Positions 4,846-5,122 of a stretch of 5,122 nucleotides of DNA are shown here, piece by piece. The DNA is taken from positions 1 to 5,122 of the forward strand of contig JAKPAQ010000122.1 in the NCBI GenBank assembly GCA_029779385.1, written 5' to 3'. The translations under genes were made by a program, and so were the position numbers. Under the pieces are notes generated by a model. That model had not been told where the DNA came from. It worked only from the letters and a program-made list of their open reading frames with translations, and ran no database searches. Source of the DNA: Actinomycetes bacterium (GTDB taxonomy: Bacteria > Actinomycetota > Actinomycetes > Propionibacteriales > Nocardioidaceae). Each line of letters opens with the position of its first letter. Position 1 is the stretch's first letter.

Positions 4846-5122
4846 TGCGGCGTTCGCCTACAAGCAGGTAGGCGCGCAAACGGTTAGTCCACGCGTTCTT
4901 GAAGCCAACCTTCTGTCCCGTGCCGCCGGCCAGTTGCAGCGCTGTCGCGATGACTGGGAGAATACCCGCCACGAGCTGACCACCGCCCTGCTGTTCAATC
5001 GCAAGCTGTGGACCGTGTTCCTCGGTTCGGTGACCGGTGAAGAGAGCCAGCTGCCCAAGGCGCTGCGCGAGAACATCGCCAACCTCGGCATCTTCGTGAT
5101 GAAGCAGACGCTCAACGTGCTG
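4835..5122 (+). CDS. flaF: FlaF, flagellin biosynthesis/secretion factor, first 96 codons (3' end outside window)
   Basis: FlaF is needed for flagellin production and export in alphaproteobacteria and works opposite or together with FlbT; in Caulobacter it behaves as a flagellin-specific export factor. The frame begins at ATG 4835 inside the end of flbT, 11 nt before that gene's last base, in the +1 frame, with AGGAA (4820-4824) 10 nt upstream. Translation reads MQNSAAFAYKQVG..., then family marks: SPRVLEANLLSRAAGQL (residues 18-34), LTTALLFNRKLWTVFL (48-63), LPKALRENIANLGIFVMKQ (73-91). It is open to the right edge; family members are commonly about 110-130 aa, so some 15-35 residues are likely missing. 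The overlap suggests translational coupling with flbT, keeping the two regulators in proportion. The alignment-free recognition is good but was not checked by search. Confidence 0.93.
   Translation, partial: MQNSAAFAYKQVGAQTVSPRVLEANLLSRAAGQLQRCRDDWENTRHELTTALLFNRKLWTVFLGSVTGEESQLPKALRENIANLGIFVMKQTLNVL

Overview
The window is a piece of a flagellar filament locus from a GC-rich alphaproteobacterium. FlbT and FlaF are essentially an alphaproteobacterial pair, and the flagellins begin with a 'SKAVRSNLLSLQ...LATGLKVNSALDNPSNFFTA' type N-terminus known from that class. The form of the FlaF fragment reminds me of Rhodospirillales/Azospirillum-like proteins more than of Rhizobium ones, but I cannot fix the order without a search.

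Layout, all on the + strand: (1) 1-771, the C-terminal 256 codons of a flagellin that starts upstream of the window, followed by two small hairpins and a Rho-independent terminator; (2) 962-2497, a complete 511-aa flagellin with a structured leader and its own terminator; (3) 2780-4231, a complete 483-aa flagellin with a structured leader, a probable sigma-28-like promoter and its own strong terminator; (4) 4459-4845 flbT; (5) 4835 to the window edge, flaF, overlapping flbT by 11 nt and cut off at the right edge.

The three flagellins are tandem paralogues with near-identical D0/D1 ends and divergent middles. Each has its own terminator, so each is probably a monocistronic mRNA whose level can be tuned separately. 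FlbT (post-transcriptional regulator acting on flagellin mRNA leaders in Caulobacter) and FlaF (flagellin secretion/synthesis factor) sit directly downstream, which fits a unit of structural protein plus regulators.

The least ordinary part is in the leaders, not the proteins. Both visible flagellin leaders can fold into two hairpins at nearly the same distances from the start codon. The first has a loop containing AGGA. The second has a loop AGAA or AGAAA and holds the Shine-Dalgarno sequence in its 3' arm. The third flagellin's leader also contains a 13-codon upstream reading frame that runs through the second hairpin and ends 8 nt beyond the flagellin ATG. Two more perfect AGAA-tetraloop hairpins lie in tandem after the first flagellin. 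These are hand-found structures and need folding and comparative tests. I saw no mobile element, CRISPR array, tRNA or rRNA, and no wholly unknown protein system.
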